From: Bacillota bacterium
GTDB taxonomy: Bacteria; Bacillota; Clostridia; Acetivibrionales; JAEZXR01
Direction of reading: 5' to 3'
Assembly: GCA_023419605.1 (NCBI GenBank)
Contig: JAEZXR010000045.1
Coordinates: forward strand, 1-64,000
DNA length: 64,000 nucleotides
In this document: positions 51,553 to 61,388 of the stretch, piece by piece
Numbering within the stretch: position 1 is the stretch's first letter
Layout: each line of letters starts with the position of its first letter
Notes under the pieces: generated by a model
The model's input: only the letters and a program-made list of their open reading frames with translations
Databases searched by the model: none
Told to the model about the DNA's origin: nothing
Made by a program: the position numbers and the translations under genes

Positions 51553-52977
51553 TTATTTATCGATAGGGCCTACCCGCACATCTGCACCATCCCTATAGAG
51601 GGTACAGTATTGTAGGGTTTCCTTAACATACATCATGCAGGAGCCTATGGATACCCGGGTACCGGGATAAATAAAGCTTACCGCTTTTATTTTACCCGGC
51701 AGATCCTGATGCAGCTTCATGTCAAGCTCAAGCATTTCGCTTTTCAACTCTTTTAACCGGGTAGACAAATGGATTTTTGTCCGTATGCTTTTCACCATCA
51801 TCTCCCGTTTTTCCTCATTCAAACTGCCGGTTTGCTCCAATTTCTGCAATATAGTAACGGCTTGCTCAGCCTTTTTGATGTCATTTTCAGCATTGCTTAT
51901 TTCTTCTTTTACAATCTTGTACCGCTCTCTTACGGTAGGGTCAAGGCCTGTTTCCAACTCGGTTATTGTAGCAAGATGTGAACCGATGACTTTTGCCCGG
52001 ACTTCACGTCCAACCTTACAGTTTCCTCCCACCAACAGTCCTTTTCTCCCTGTCAGTTCCAGGATATTTCCACATTTTACGGTACTATGCATAATGGCTT
52101 CCGAGGTAATATTGTTTTTTGCCTCCACTATACTGCTTTCGATGTATTTTGCTACAATATTTCCTCCGCTTTGCAGTGAACCTTTTCCCAAGCCATGCAT
52201 TCCTTTTCGAAGTATGATATCTCCACCAGCTTTAATTGATGCAGCTTCAACCACTCCCCATACTTCTACCGTCCCGCCTGCTTCTACCGTAAAACCGGAT
52301 AAAACATTTCCCCGGATAACAACATTACCGATAAAACAAATGTTGCCGATGGAATTATCTACATCATCCTTTACTTCATAACAGGCAAATACATTGATTT
52401 GCTTATCTTCATAACTGACTTGTCCATCAATGACCGAAACGGCATATCGTCCATCCTCACTGATTCTTACATTTCTGCCTCTCGGCAATATGGCTGATTT
52501 TCCAGGCTTCCCTTTCACAGGCAGTCCCAGGACATTCATTCCATCCTCCGGGTCTGTGGGTGGAATCAATCCACACAGCTTCTGTCCGCTGCGGACATTT
52601 TCAATCAAATTCAATTCCCTAAAATCAACACGACCATCTTCCAGTATCGTAGGTTTACTGTCCTTTTCAATATCAAAATAAAACTCAACGCGTCCATTTT
52701 CACCGTTTACCGGCGGTATGCCTACCGCTATGCATACATCTTCACCAAAGACCGGAGCCTCCAGTAAACGCTCTATCGCATCGTTTTTAAGCCCGAAGAC
52801 AACATTATTGCTTTTGAGGATTTCAATCAGGTCCTTGAACGCAGGCATGGGTGTTCCTGGTTGACCCGTTATCCTCAGATAGGCTTCCATCCCATCCGAT
52901 GAAATAGCTACCGCGAACATCGCCGCATTTCCCTCAATACTTTCTCTTTGGTTTCCTACATTATATTCCAAATTCAT
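51553..52977 (-). CDS. FapA-family protein (DUF342)
   Basis: A 474-residue polymer-type beta-helix protein. The central part (about 165-330) shows regularly spaced GN/GG-rich turns (NICFIGNVVIRGNVLSGFTV, VEAGGTVEVWGVVEAASI, KAGGDIILRKGMHG), the FapA repeat, followed by a coiled coil (about 350-420) and a beta tail. FapA/DUF342 proteins are encoded beside motility sigma factor genes and thought to act in flagellar or surface assembly. ATG has GGGGGC upstream. Confidence 0.88.
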   Translation of the reverse strand: MNLEYNVGNQRESIEGNAAMFAVAISSDGMEAYLRITGQPGTPMPAFKDLIEILKSNNVVFGLKNDAIERLLEAPVFGEDVCIAVGIPPVNGENGRVEFYFDIEKDSKPTILEDGRVDFRELNLIENVRSGQKLCGLIPPTDPEDGMNVLGLPVKGKPGKSAILPRGRNVRISEDGRYAVSVIDGQVSYEDKQINVFACYEVKDDVDNSIGNICFIGNVVIRGNVLSGFTVEAGGTVEVWGVVEAASIKAGGDIILRKGMHGLGKGSLQSGGNIVAKYIESSIVEAKNNITSEAIMHSTVKCGNILELTGRKGLLVGGNCKVGREVRAKVIGSHLATITELETGLDPTVRERYKIVKEEISNAENDIKKAEQAVTILQKLEQTGSLNEEKREMMVKSIRTKIHLSTRLKELKSEMLELDMKLHQDLPGKIKAVSFIYPGTRVSIGSCMMYVKETLQYCTLYRDGADVRVGPIDK

Positions 52978-53030
52978 ATTGCCCCCTGAATTGAAAAAGA
53001 TACACTAGCATACCCCTTCACTCGCCGTCT

Positions 53031-53801
53031 TCAATCGCTAAGCAAAGTTTTATGTCTGGTTAGTTTCCCTTTTAGTCTGAATATCGCTTTTGTATGCAGC
53101 TGCGATATTCTGGACTCCGAAACTTTCATAATGGCACTAATTTCTTTTAGTGTCAACTCTTCAAAGTAATATAGGCTGATGACATTCTTTTCTTTCTCCG
53201 GCAGCTTATCAATGGCATCCCCAAGGATATCCTTCAATTCCACCATTTCGATATGGCTTTCCGGCCTGTCATCCTTATTGGTATTGGGTACATCCACTCC
53301 GACTTCATAGTTTTGCTCCAGGAAATCCTCCAGCGATACCATGGAAGAAACACTTACATCATTAATCAGTTTATAGAAATCATCCAATTTGATTCCCATT
53401 TTATCGGCAACTTCCTTGTCCGAAGCAGAATGTCCCAACTGGTTTTCCAACTCAGCATATACCTTTTCCAGTTCCTTGTTTTTCTGCCGCAAAGAACGTG
53501 GAACCCAATCCATCTCCCGGATGCTGTCAATGATGGATCCTCTGATTCGAAGTGAAGCATAGGTCTCAAATTTGACACCCTTGTTCAAATCGAATTTATC
53601 AATGGCGTCAATAAGACCAAAAACACCAAAGCCAACCAGGTCATCGTATTCAACATTAGACCCAAAGTATATGTTTAATCTTCCAGCTACAAATTTAACT
53701 AGGTGCGCATACTCTATTATCAGCTTTTCTCTTATCGCAGGGTCTTTACTGTCGCTATATTGCTTCCATAATTCAATTTGGTTTGTATTATTTGATGACA
53801 T
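53031..53801 (-). CDS. Flagellar/motility sigma factor (SigD/FliA/WhiG)
   Basis: A 256-residue group 3 sigma factor starting at ATG 53801 (MSSNNTNQIELWKQYSDSKD) behind GGGGGA. Regions 2 (EYAHLVKFVAGRLN, GFGVFGLIDAIDKFDLNKGV), 3 (DWVPRSLRQKNKELEKV) and 4 (LPEKEKNVISLYYFEELTLK, then EISAIMKVSESRISQLHTKA) are complete. It directs late flagellar and chemotaxis promoters. Its place between cheD/124-aa gene and fapA is that of sigD in the large Bacillus fla/che operon. Confidence 0.95.
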   Translation of the reverse strand: MSSNNTNQIELWKQYSDSKDPAIREKLIIEYAHLVKFVAGRLNIYFGSNVEYDDLVGFGVFGLIDAIDKFDLNKGVKFETYASLRIRGSIIDSIREMDWVPRSLRQKNKELEKVYAELENQLGHSASDKEVADKMGIKLDDFYKLINDVSVSSMVSLEDFLEQNYEVGVDVPNTNKDDRPESHIEMVELKDILGDAIDKLPEKEKNVISLYYFEELTLKEISAIMKVSESRISQLHTKAIFRLKGKLTRHKTLLSD

Positions 53802-53959
53802 AAAATCCCCCATCGTCTACTCTTTTGTATTCCGTTGCCATTCGTTCTTCTAACTTCGTTTATATCCGGTACGGTCATTAAATCCAACCTTGGCAGTTAA
53901 TGACCCACACAGCAAGGTTCATCTCCGTTACCCTGTAAGATTATTCTGTGCGAAGCATA

Positions 53960-54334
53960 CTATCTTTGCTCATCCTCTTTCAAACTGGACCGTATCACCT
54001 GGCTTACTTTAAGTGGAGTAAACTCCTCCTCGTATTCCTCACGGAGAGACGCATCATCCACTCTGAAATCTATGACAGAACCATTTAGGTTGCTTTCTTC
54101 CGTTTCGTTATCCAGTTTTCTACTTATGTCCTCTTTATTCTTTTCCTGAATATCCTCAATAAGTTTAACCAGAATCGAACGGATGACCATTCCAATTACT
54201 AAAAAGGCTACCATGCAAAACAGCATCCTAAGATAAATATCCTTTTGCCCAGCACCTCCAAGGAAACTAGCCATACCTATTATCATCGTCATCAGAGCAG
54301 CTAGAATATAAGGCAACTTTCGTATGTATTCCAT
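53960..54334 (-). CDS. Two-helix membrane protein of the flagellar operon
   Basis: A 124-residue protein: two membrane helices (about 8-25 and 30-50) followed by a charged, acidic cytoplasmic tail. ATG has GGAAAGGGAT upstream. It lies between cheD (17-base gap) and sigD (158 bases). I recognise no family; proteins of this shape occur at this place in related operons. Confidence 0.6.
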   Translation of the reverse strand: MEYIRKLPYILAALMTMIIGMASFLGGAGQKDIYLRMLFCMVAFLVIGMVIRSILVKLIEDIQEKNKEDISRKLDNETEESNLNGSVIDFRVDDASLREEYEEEFTPLKVSQVIRSSLKEDEQR

Positions 54335-54351
54335 ACATATCCCTTTCCTGC

Positions 54352-54837
54352 TTATATATATTTGACTCCATGGCCGACGGTCTTAATCGCTAACTTTCCA
54401 TCCTCGGAATAAAGCTCGATGGTGCGTCCGTAATTTCCCCCCGTATCCTCTGCTATCACAGGAATTCGCAATTCCTGCAGCTTTTCCTTTGAAGCCGCTA
54501 CATTCCGAAATCCAATCCGCATTAAATCGGAAGACTGGTTCAAAGCAAACATTTGTGCTCCTCCTGCAAGCTTTGCCACCAGATTTTCCTTTTTTGCGCC
54601 CATTTTCACCATATCCTCCAGCAATTTTACAATCGCTGTGTCAGCAAACTTAGCAATATTTGAATTATTTCTGGATTGAAGGCTTGATGGAAGCATTACA
54701 TGGGCTAGCCCAATTATTTTTTTGCTTCGATCATATAACGCCACCCCAACACATGAACCCAATCCCAATGTTGTCAATACACCAGGATGGGAAGAAACAT
54801 TCAAATCAGCCATCCCTACCTTTACGAAATCATTCAT
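54352..54837 (-). CDS. cheD: Chemoreceptor glutamine deamidase CheD
   Basis: A 161-residue CheD: TTLGLGSCVGVALYD with catalytic C29, HVMLPSS with H46, and VAKLAGGAQMF. It deamidates receptor glutamines and interacts with CheC and CheY-P. Its ATG (54837) overlaps the cheC stop by one base, so the two are coupled; the CheC-CheD pair forms a feedback unit in Bacillus. Confidence 0.95.
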   Translation of the reverse strand: MNDFVKVGMADLNVSSHPGVLTTLGLGSCVGVALYDRSKKIIGLAHVMLPSSLQSRNNSNIAKFADTAIVKLLEDMVKMGAKKENLVAKLAGGAQMFALNQSSDLMRIGFRNVAASKEKLQELRIPVIAEDTGGNYGRTIELYSEDGKLAIKTVGHGVKYI

Positions 54838-55454
54838 TAGCAGTTAACTCCTAACATTCTAAGTAGTGTTTCATAAGAATCAATGTCAGGGACAAGGAAG
54901 AAGTCTCCAACTACCTTGCTTGCTCCTTCGGAAAACTCCGTCTCTATATATAATACAGTATCTCCAACTTTTCCAAATTCAATGGCAGGTACACTCAAAA
55001 TAGCGCCAGCCATATCGATTGCCATGTCCGGAACAGAAGCCACCAGTTTGGAATTCGTCAGCATGGATAAGGCGGACAAATATGAACCCGTGAGTATATT
55101 GCCTATTTCCTTTAATGCCGATAAATCCATTTCGGAAAATTCGTCCGTTTCATTTGGCTGCCTGCCCATCAAGATGTCTACCAGCGTGTGTGCTGCCTTC
55201 TTTTCAAGCATGAACATGATGCTTGCATTAATATCGCCTGAAACACCCAGCAGAATTCCCACAACGATGGTTTCAGCACCCATGATTTCGCTAACTTCAT
55301 CAAACTCAAGTATCCTTACCTTCGGTACATCCATATCAACTCTTTTGTCTAACATCCGGGCAAGTGCCGTAGCTGCATTTCCCGCTCCGATGTTTCCTAT
55401 TTCACGTAATACATCGATATGAAGATTGCTCAAATCATTAAAATCCAGCGCCAT
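54837..55454 (-). CDS. cheC: CheY-P phosphatase CheC
   Basis: About 205 residues from ATG 55454 behind AGGAGTG (GTG 55460 also open). It has both CheC-type active sites, LREIGNIGAGNAATALA near 18-34 and LKEIGNILTGSYLSALSML near 115, with E and N of the phosphatase motif. It hydrolyses CheY-P and binds CheD. Placed between cheW and cheD. Confidence 0.95.
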   Translation of the reverse strand: MALDFNDLSNLHIDVLREIGNIGAGNAATALARMLDKRVDMDVPKVRILEFDEVSEIMGAETIVVGILLGVSGDINASIMFMLEKKAAHTLVDILMGRQPNETDEFSEMDLSALKEIGNILTGSYLSALSMLTNSKLVASVPDMAIDMAGAILSVPAIEFGKVGDTVLYIETEFSEGASKVVGDFFLVPDIDSYETLLRMLGVNC

Positions 55455-55474
55455 ATTCACACTCCTGATAAATA

Positions 55475-55915
55475 CTATATTCTTACGAGCTTTTCAAGAT
55501 CCAACAATGTTATAATGCGGTTATCGAGTTTGCCGACTCCCATGATATACTCTATAGCACGTTCAGTGCTAAAACTGGTTACCGTTTCGATGGATTCCTC
55601 AGTCAATTGTGTTACCTCAGCAACAGCATCAACAATGATTCCAGCGGATATTTCCCCGATTTTCATAATAATAATCCGGGTATCTTCGCTTTCTTCAATC
55701 TGTGGAAGATCAAATTTTTTCCGGAGATTTATGATAGGAATAATCTCTCCCCTCAAATTGATCACCCCGTTGATGAAGTCGGGTGTTTTGGGAACTCTGG
55801 CGATAGAAACCATTCGCTCAATAGTGGTTACCTTCTGGATATCCACTCCATACTCTTCCTTATCCAGCTTGAAAACCACAAATTGCCGGGTTTCAAATCC
55901 CTTATTTGCTTCCAT
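55475..55915 (-). CDS. cheW: Chemotaxis coupling protein CheW
   Basis: A 146-residue SH3-like coupling protein that links receptors to CheA. FVVFKLDKEEYGVDIQKVTT, NGVINLRGEIIPIINLRKKF and GIIVDAVAEVTQL are the CheW signatures. ATG has AAAGGAGG upstream. It follows cheA by 57 bases. Confidence 0.95.
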   Translation of the reverse strand: MEANKGFETRQFVVFKLDKEEYGVDIQKVTTIERMVSIARVPKTPDFINGVINLRGEIIPIINLRKKFDLPQIEESEDTRIIIMKIGEISAGIIVDAVAEVTQLTEESIETVTSFSTERAIEYIMGVGKLDNRIITLLDLEKLVRI

Positions 55916-55972
55916 GCATTCTTCCTCCTTTATTAATTTTATCCGAAAGCTTCCAGATGCTTTCCCATGATC

Positions 55973-58048
55973 CTAAACGATGGAATTAACATCAATAATC
56001 AGCGCGACATTACCATCGCCAAGAATCGTAGCTCCAGCAATACAGCGAATACCTGAAAGAAGTTTGCCGAGGGATTTTATTACGATTTCCTGCTGCCCAA
56101 TCAAGCTGTCCACTAAAACCCCGGAAAGCTTGTCCCCTTTTTTCACGATAACCACTGTCAGTTGTTTCTGCTGCTTGTCTTCCTTCGGAACCTCCAGCAC
56201 CTTGTCCAGTCTGACAATTGGCACCACCATGTTTCTAAGGAGTATGACTTCCTGTTTCTGCACATATTTTATTTCATCGGGAGCTATGTTGATAATCTGC
56301 TGTACCGAGTTCAGCGGAATAGCATATTTCTCATTTCCCACAAGTACCAGCAATGCTTGAATAATTGCCAGTGTTAGCGGAAGACGAATGATGAATTTGC
56401 TTCCTTTGCCGGATTCCGTTTCTACTTCTACAGCACCGCCCAATGCCTCAATCTTTGTTTTTACTACATCGAGACCGACACCTCTGCCCGACAGGTCTGT
56501 AATCTTATCTGCGGTGCTGAAGCTGGGCTGGAAGAGGAAATCAATGATATCCTTCTTTGAAAGGCTATTGGCAATATCCCTGTTAACAAGACCTCTTTCA
56601 ATGGCTTTTGCTTTAACACCTTCAACATTTATACCGTTTCCGTCGTCTTCAACCTCTATCACGACATTGTTTCCATCCTGGTAGGCTCTGAGGTAGATAT
56701 GGCCTTCAGCCGGCTTATTGGCGGCTCTTCTTTTTTCCACCGACTCAATCCCGTGGTCTGCAGAATTTCTGAGGAGATGTATTAATGGATCCCCGATTTC
56801 ATCAATAACAGTTCGATCCAATTCCGTTTCTTCACCGGACATGGACAGTACAATCTCTTTTCCCAATTCTCTGGATATGTCCCGTATCATCCTGGGGAAT
56901 CTGTTGAATACCGTTTCCACAGGTACCATTCTTACCTTCATAACCGCATCATGGAGGCTTGTAGTAATCCTTTCAAGGTATTCTACGGCTTCATTGCTGC
57001 TTTGGCTCCTGCTTTCAGTGTCTGCTCCCTCCAGCCTTGTTTTTATGATAATCAGCTCGCTAACCAGATTCATAAGAACATCCAGTCTGTCAATATCAAC
57101 TCTGACTGTTTTACCGGTCTTGGACTTTGCATTGGCAGTCTGAGCCTTTTGGCCAGCGCTATTTTCCTTCTCCTGATGAACTTCGGGAACTTCTTCCACC
57201 TTGCTCACCACAGGAACCTGTATGGAATTTCTCTGAGCAACGGTTTCCAAGATCGCCTTAGACGCCAGGGGTGTAATGGTTACCTTGTCCACTTCGGCTA
57301 CAGAGCCCAGTTCCTTTTGCAGATATTCTTCATTATGCTTGGTTACTACAACAACTGTGAATTCAAAGTCAAACTTTTCATCTTCAATATCTTCTACTTT
57401 AGGAATCGATTTGATAACGTCCGTACACCGTTCCAGTGTCTGGAATATGATAAAGGCCCTGGCTGCCTTCAACACACAGCCGTTATTCAGTACAATGTGG
57501 ATTTGATATGCATTCAATGCAGCTTCCAGGGCATTATTGATTACATTCTGGTCATATTGGTTAATCTCAAGGATGGTAGGAGAGAGAGTTTCACCCGCAG
57601 TACCCTTTTCAGAAACGCTACTTTCTTTTTCGGAGAGAACCGTTTCTTCCGGTACATCAGTTTCCTGACTTTTCAGCGTTTGGTCCAGTGCCTGAATAAT
57701 TTCGTGATAATGATTTTCACCCTCACTTCCACTATTGGTTATGTTGGCAACGTAGTTTTCAAGAGCATCCAGGCACTTGAAAAGAAGGTCGATCAGCTTG
57801 GTAGTTGCTTTGATTTCTCCACTTCGCAGAGCGTGAAGGACATTTTCCATATCGTGGGTCAAAGTTGCCATCCTGCTGAATCCCATGGTACCTGCCATAC
57901 CTTTGAGTGTATGCGCTGCCCTGAAAATTTCGTTGAGCATGGCACTGTCCTGGGGATTCTGCTCCAACTGTAGGAGAGATTGATTTAGTCCCTGCAAATG
58001 CTCCTTACTCTCATCGATAAAAATTTCCAGATACTGATTCATATCCAT
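55973..58048 (-). CDS. cheA: Chemotaxis histidine kinase CheA
   Basis: A 691-residue kinase. P1 HPt domain at about 1-105 with the phosphorylated histidine in AAHTLKGMAGTMGFS; P2-like middle (about 170-290); P3 dimerisation and P4 kinase domains with VRVDIDRLDVLMNLVSELII, HLLRNSADHGIE (N-box), VEDDGNGINVEGV (G1) and LSGRGVGLDVVKTK; and a C-terminal CheW-like P5 domain (about 555-690). Its ATG overlaps the cheB stop (TAATG). No cheY lies in this part of the operon. Confidence 0.96.
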   Translation of the reverse strand: MDMNQYLEIFIDESKEHLQGLNQSLLQLEQNPQDSAMLNEIFRAAHTLKGMAGTMGFSRMATLTHDMENVLHALRSGEIKATTKLIDLLFKCLDALENYVANITNSGSEGENHYHEIIQALDQTLKSQETDVPEETVLSEKESSVSEKGTAGETLSPTILEINQYDQNVINNALEAALNAYQIHIVLNNGCVLKAARAFIIFQTLERCTDVIKSIPKVEDIEDEKFDFEFTVVVVTKHNEEYLQKELGSVAEVDKVTITPLASKAILETVAQRNSIQVPVVSKVEEVPEVHQEKENSAGQKAQTANAKSKTGKTVRVDIDRLDVLMNLVSELIIIKTRLEGADTESRSQSSNEAVEYLERITTSLHDAVMKVRMVPVETVFNRFPRMIRDISRELGKEIVLSMSGEETELDRTVIDEIGDPLIHLLRNSADHGIESVEKRRAANKPAEGHIYLRAYQDGNNVVIEVEDDGNGINVEGVKAKAIERGLVNRDIANSLSKKDIIDFLFQPSFSTADKITDLSGRGVGLDVVKTKIEALGGAVEVETESGKGSKFIIRLPLTLAIIQALLVLVGNEKYAIPLNSVQQIINIAPDEIKYVQKQEVILLRNMVVPIVRLDKVLEVPKEDKQQKQLTVVIVKKGDKLSGVLVDSLIGQQEIVIKSLGKLLSGIRCIAGATILGDGNVALIIDVNSIV

Positions 58049-59133
58049 TATATCTGCACCCCCATAAAATTCATTATCTCTCTTGTAATTTCCTTAAGAG
58101 GAACCACGATGTCCACAACCCCTGTCTGAACCGCAACCTTCGGCATTCCATAGACAACGCAGCTCTTTTCATCTTGTGCAATAATATATCCCTTGTTTTT
58201 TGCCTTAATATTTCGGATTCCCTCACTTCCGTCTCCACCCATTCCCGTCATAATTACTCCAGCTACATTATTTAATCCGGTATCTGCAACTGAATTCATC
58301 ATTACGTTTACTGAAGGCCTGTGTCCTCCGACGGATGGATTTTGGTTCAGCTTAATCCGCAAGCATCGATCAGTCCCCGTCCGTTCCACCAGCATATGGT
58401 AATCACCAGGCGCAACATACACAAACCCCGGTTGTACAGGTTCCATGTCTTCAGCTTCCTTTACGGTAACCTCGCTTAAGTTGTTCAATCTTTCTGCAAG
58501 AGATTTGGTAAACCCTGCCGGCATATGCTGTACTACAAAGAATGCGGCCGGGGCATCACCGGGTATCACCGGAATCACATCTTGCAGTGCCCTGGGCCCG
58601 CCGGTGGAGGTTCCGATAGCTACCAGATATTTTATGTCGGAACAGGTATTGGGTTGTCTTTCAATCGGTTTTTGCCTTCTGCTTATGACAGTGCTATTGG
58701 AATTCTGTTCCCGTACCACTGTATTTTTAGCCATTTTTACCTTTTCAATAACTTCCCGCTTTTTTTCCTCCCCCGACATGCTAAAGATATTCGTAGGTTT
58801 TGTGATGAAGTCGATAGCCCCATTTTCAAGTGCTTGCAGAGTAGCGTCCGCTCCCTCTTTCGTGAGGCCGCTGAGCATGATAATGGGCATCTTCCTCTTT
58901 TTTAATATTTCTTTAAGGCAGGTTAACCCATCCATCACAGGCATCTCCACATCCAGCGTCACTACATCGGGATGAAGAGCCGAAATCTTTTCTATTGCCT
59001 CTACTCCATTTTTTGCCGTATCCATTACATTGATTTGCGGATCACTGTTCAGTATATCCGATATGACCCTTCGCATGAAGGCAGAGTCATCTACCACTAA
59101 AACATTGACCTGTTTTCCATTCGTTTTTGCCAT
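58048..59133 (-). CDS. cheB: Chemotaxis methylesterase/deamidase CheB
   Basis: A response regulator with methylesterase output. Receiver LVVDDSAFMRRVISDIL and phosphorylated D in VVTLDVEMPVMDG; catalytic domain with S in AIGTSTGGPRAL, H in VVQHMPAGFT and D in MTGMGGDGSEG. I propose ATG 59133 (MAKTNGKQVNVLVVDDSAFM) as start; a TTG at 59184 would add 17 residues, and neither has perfect spacing. 361 residues. Confidence 0.94.
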   Translation of the reverse strand: MAKTNGKQVNVLVVDDSAFMRRVISDILNSDPQINVMDTAKNGVEAIEKISALHPDVVTLDVEMPVMDGLTCLKEILKKRKMPIIMLSGLTKEGADATLQALENGAIDFITKPTNIFSMSGEEKKREVIEKVKMAKNTVVREQNSNSTVISRRQKPIERQPNTCSDIKYLVAIGTSTGGPRALQDVIPVIPGDAPAAFFVVQHMPAGFTKSLAERLNNLSEVTVKEAEDMEPVQPGFVYVAPGDYHMLVERTGTDRCLRIKLNQNPSVGGHRPSVNVMMNSVADTGLNNVAGVIMTGMGGDGSEGIRNIKAKNKGYIIAQDEKSCVVYGMPKVAVQTGVVDIVVPLKEITREIMNFMGVQI

Positions 59134-59288
59134 AGACCCCTTCAACCCTTTTATGGTTTTGTCCTTTCCAGTACTTCCAAGCAAAGGCCTTACCGGACAT
59201 GAACCATCATCCGATAATCATTTGTTCGGAATATACTTCCTTGATGTTGTGTTCCGCAGACCCTAACTAAAAATATAGTACGAGTCAC

Positions 59289-60197
59289 TTAGTGAAAGAA
59301 GCTGGCAAGCCTGCTCATAAAGCTTCTGGCACCTGTTTCTTCCGTACCGGAAGAACGGTCGTCTATATCAAGCAGCCCTCTTGCGATACTGGCTATGGCT
59401 TTTGAAGCCTGGCTTTTAGGGTAACAAATGGTAAAGGGCTGTTGAAGCTTCACAGCCTTAATTACCATATCATCCCTAAGTAGATACCCTAAAGAACGTA
59501 TCTTTAACCCTAAAAATTTTTCAGAAACCATGGTGAGCCGGTTCAAAACGTCTCTGGCTTCCTTTTCATCCTCCGCTCTATTAACAAGCACTTTTACAAC
59601 CTTGTCCCTGTTTCGGTTCGATATCATCTTTACAAGGGCATAAGCATCAGTAATCGAAGTAGGCTCCGGTGTCGTCACTAAAAGCACTTCATCCGACGCC
59701 ATAACAAATTTCATGACACTATCCGACAGACCAGCACCAGTATCTATTAGTATAATATCACAAATGTTGTCAAGAACTCCAATATTATTTAGAAAAGTTT
59801 CCATTTGTTCCTTGTCCATTTTGACAAGTTCTTCAACTCCCGAGCCTCCGGATAGAAACTTGATATCCTTCGGGCCCTTTGCGAGCACCTCGAGAATGCT
59901 CTTTTGGTTATGGATGACGTCTACCAACGAATACTGCGGTATAATCCCGAACAACACGTCAATATTTGCCAAACCAAAATCAGCATCCAGTATCACAACC
60001 CGTAATCCCAACTCACTGAGGGCAACTGCAAGATTTACCGTAACATTGGTTTTTCCTACGCCCCCTTTACCGCTGGTAACAGTAATAACTCTGGCACTGC
60101 TGTTGTGGTTTTCAGTCTTTTGTTCTTCACTGTGCGATGTCTGTCTCGATTTTAAATTTTCTATAATCTGTCTAAGCCTGTCTGCCTGGTCTTTCAT
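59289..60197 (-). CDS. flhG: Flagellar number regulator FlhG (MinD-like ATPase)
   Basis: A ParA/MinD-type ATPase (YlxH) of about 302 residues from ATG 60197 behind AGGGAG. It has the deviant Walker A TSGKGGVGKTNVTVNLA and VILDADFGLANIDVLFG. With FlhF it sets flagellar number and placement. An N-terminal helix MKDQADRLRQIIENLKSRQ is the FlhF-activating segment of FlhG. It overlaps flhF by 26 bases. Confidence 0.95.
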   Translation of the reverse strand: MKDQADRLRQIIENLKSRQTSHSEEQKTENHNSSARVITVTSGKGGVGKTNVTVNLAVALSELGLRVVILDADFGLANIDVLFGIIPQYSLVDVIHNQKSILEVLAKGPKDIKFLSGGSGVEELVKMDKEQMETFLNNIGVLDNICDIILIDTGAGLSDSVMKFVMASDEVLLVTTPEPTSITDAYALVKMISNRNRDKVVKVLVNRAEDEKEARDVLNRLTMVSEKFLGLKIRSLGYLLRDDMVIKAVKLQQPFTICYPKSQASKAIASIARGLLDIDDRSSGTEETGARSFMSRLASFFH

Positions 60198-61386
60198 TAG
60201 CAATACTCCCTATAAGATTTTTAGTAATTTTATCGATATCGGCCAATTCAATATCATCGGGCACACTCTGACCTGTTGTTATATAGGAGAGGCATTTGCC
60301 GGATAAATGCCGCGCATTTGCGATAAGTCCTAACGATGTACTTTCATCGATTTTGGTCAGAATCAGTTTATAACTTTGGAGAAAAGAATAATTTGCCAGA
60401 ATCTCTCCTACCACTTTGCTGCTGGTAGTGGCACTTATAACCAGATAAACTTCGTTTGTATCTGTTAAGGATATCAGCTTGTTCAATTCCTCATACTGAA
60501 CCTTATCCTTATAACTCCTTCCGGCAGTATCGATCAATATCAATTCCTTGTCCCGGTAACTCTCCACAGCTTGTGAGACTTCATCTACGGAGTAGAGTAC
60601 CGTTAAGGGAATTCCGATAATCTCCGCATACGTCTTTAACTGATCCACGGCAGAAATCCTATAGGTATCTGCTGTAATCAGTCCCACTGATTTTTTATGG
60701 AGCAATGTATAGTTAGCTGCAATTTTCGCCAGGGTCGTTGTCTTGCCGACCCCTGTGGGACCACTGAATATTACAATGGTCGGTTTTCCATCTTCTCGCA
60801 GCTTGATGGGCTGCGGTTTCCCCAGCATGGAGGCAACCGCATTATACACTGCAGTGGCAGAGTCATTGATATTACTGTTCTCTGCCGTTCTTTCACCTGC
60901 CTTTTTTATGATGAGCTTTGCAATCTCAGGTTCCACATCATTTTTAACCAGATTATTATAAAATACCTGCAGGAAGCCTTCCGATCCTTTTACATCCTCT
61001 CTGGTATCCGGTTCTGCATTTTGTGGATGGGAACTCATTTTATCATATATTTTTTTAAGGAGCCCTTCCATTTGATTCACTTTGGTTTCCAAATGAAGCA
61101 GCTTTTCATCCTTCTGTATTACGTTTTCAAAAGAATTTGCCTGGGTAGGTATACCAGCTTTCCTCTGCTGTAAGGACTCCTCTCTGGACAGCCCTTTGAT
61201 CACCGGCTCCTTCTTGCTTTCATCTACCGCCGCAAGCACTTCAACCATGGGCTTCGCGAAGAATTTGAACAAGCCCTTTTGACGCACTTTTTTGGTATTG
61301 AGAATCAGTGCATCACTTCCCAAGTCCATTTTAACTTTTAATATGGCTTCTTGTGTGTTGCTCCCTACATACCTTCGAATTTTCAT
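60172..61386 (-). CDS. flhF: Flagellar SRP-type GTPase FlhF
   Basis: A 404-residue SRP-family GTPase. The basic B-domain is at 1-110 (MKIRRYVGSNTQEAILKVKM), the N-domain to about 195, and the G-domain has IVFSGPTGVGKTTTLAKIAA, TADTYRISAVDQLKTYAEI, LIDTAGRSYKD and LTKIDES. It targets flagellar assembly at the membrane. It lies between flhA (2 bases) and flhG. Confidence 0.96.
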   Translation of the reverse strand: MKIRRYVGSNTQEAILKVKMDLGSDALILNTKKVRQKGLFKFFAKPMVEVLAAVDESKKEPVIKGLSREESLQQRKAGIPTQANSFENVIQKDEKLLHLETKVNQMEGLLKKIYDKMSSHPQNAEPDTREDVKGSEGFLQVFYNNLVKNDVEPEIAKLIIKKAGERTAENSNINDSATAVYNAVASMLGKPQPIKLREDGKPTIVIFSGPTGVGKTTTLAKIAANYTLLHKKSVGLITADTYRISAVDQLKTYAEIIGIPLTVLYSVDEVSQAVESYRDKELILIDTAGRSYKDKVQYEELNKLISLTDTNEVYLVISATTSSKVVGEILANYSFLQSYKLILTKIDESTSLGLIANARHLSGKCLSYITTGQSVPDDIELADIDKITKNLIGSIANERPGRQA

Positions 61387-61388
61387 TT

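Noticed and set aside
56951..57973. Long plus-strand frame of 340 codons antisense to cheA
   Set aside because: It lies wholly inside cheA, has no ribosome site and an implausible composition; cheA is intact with all domains.
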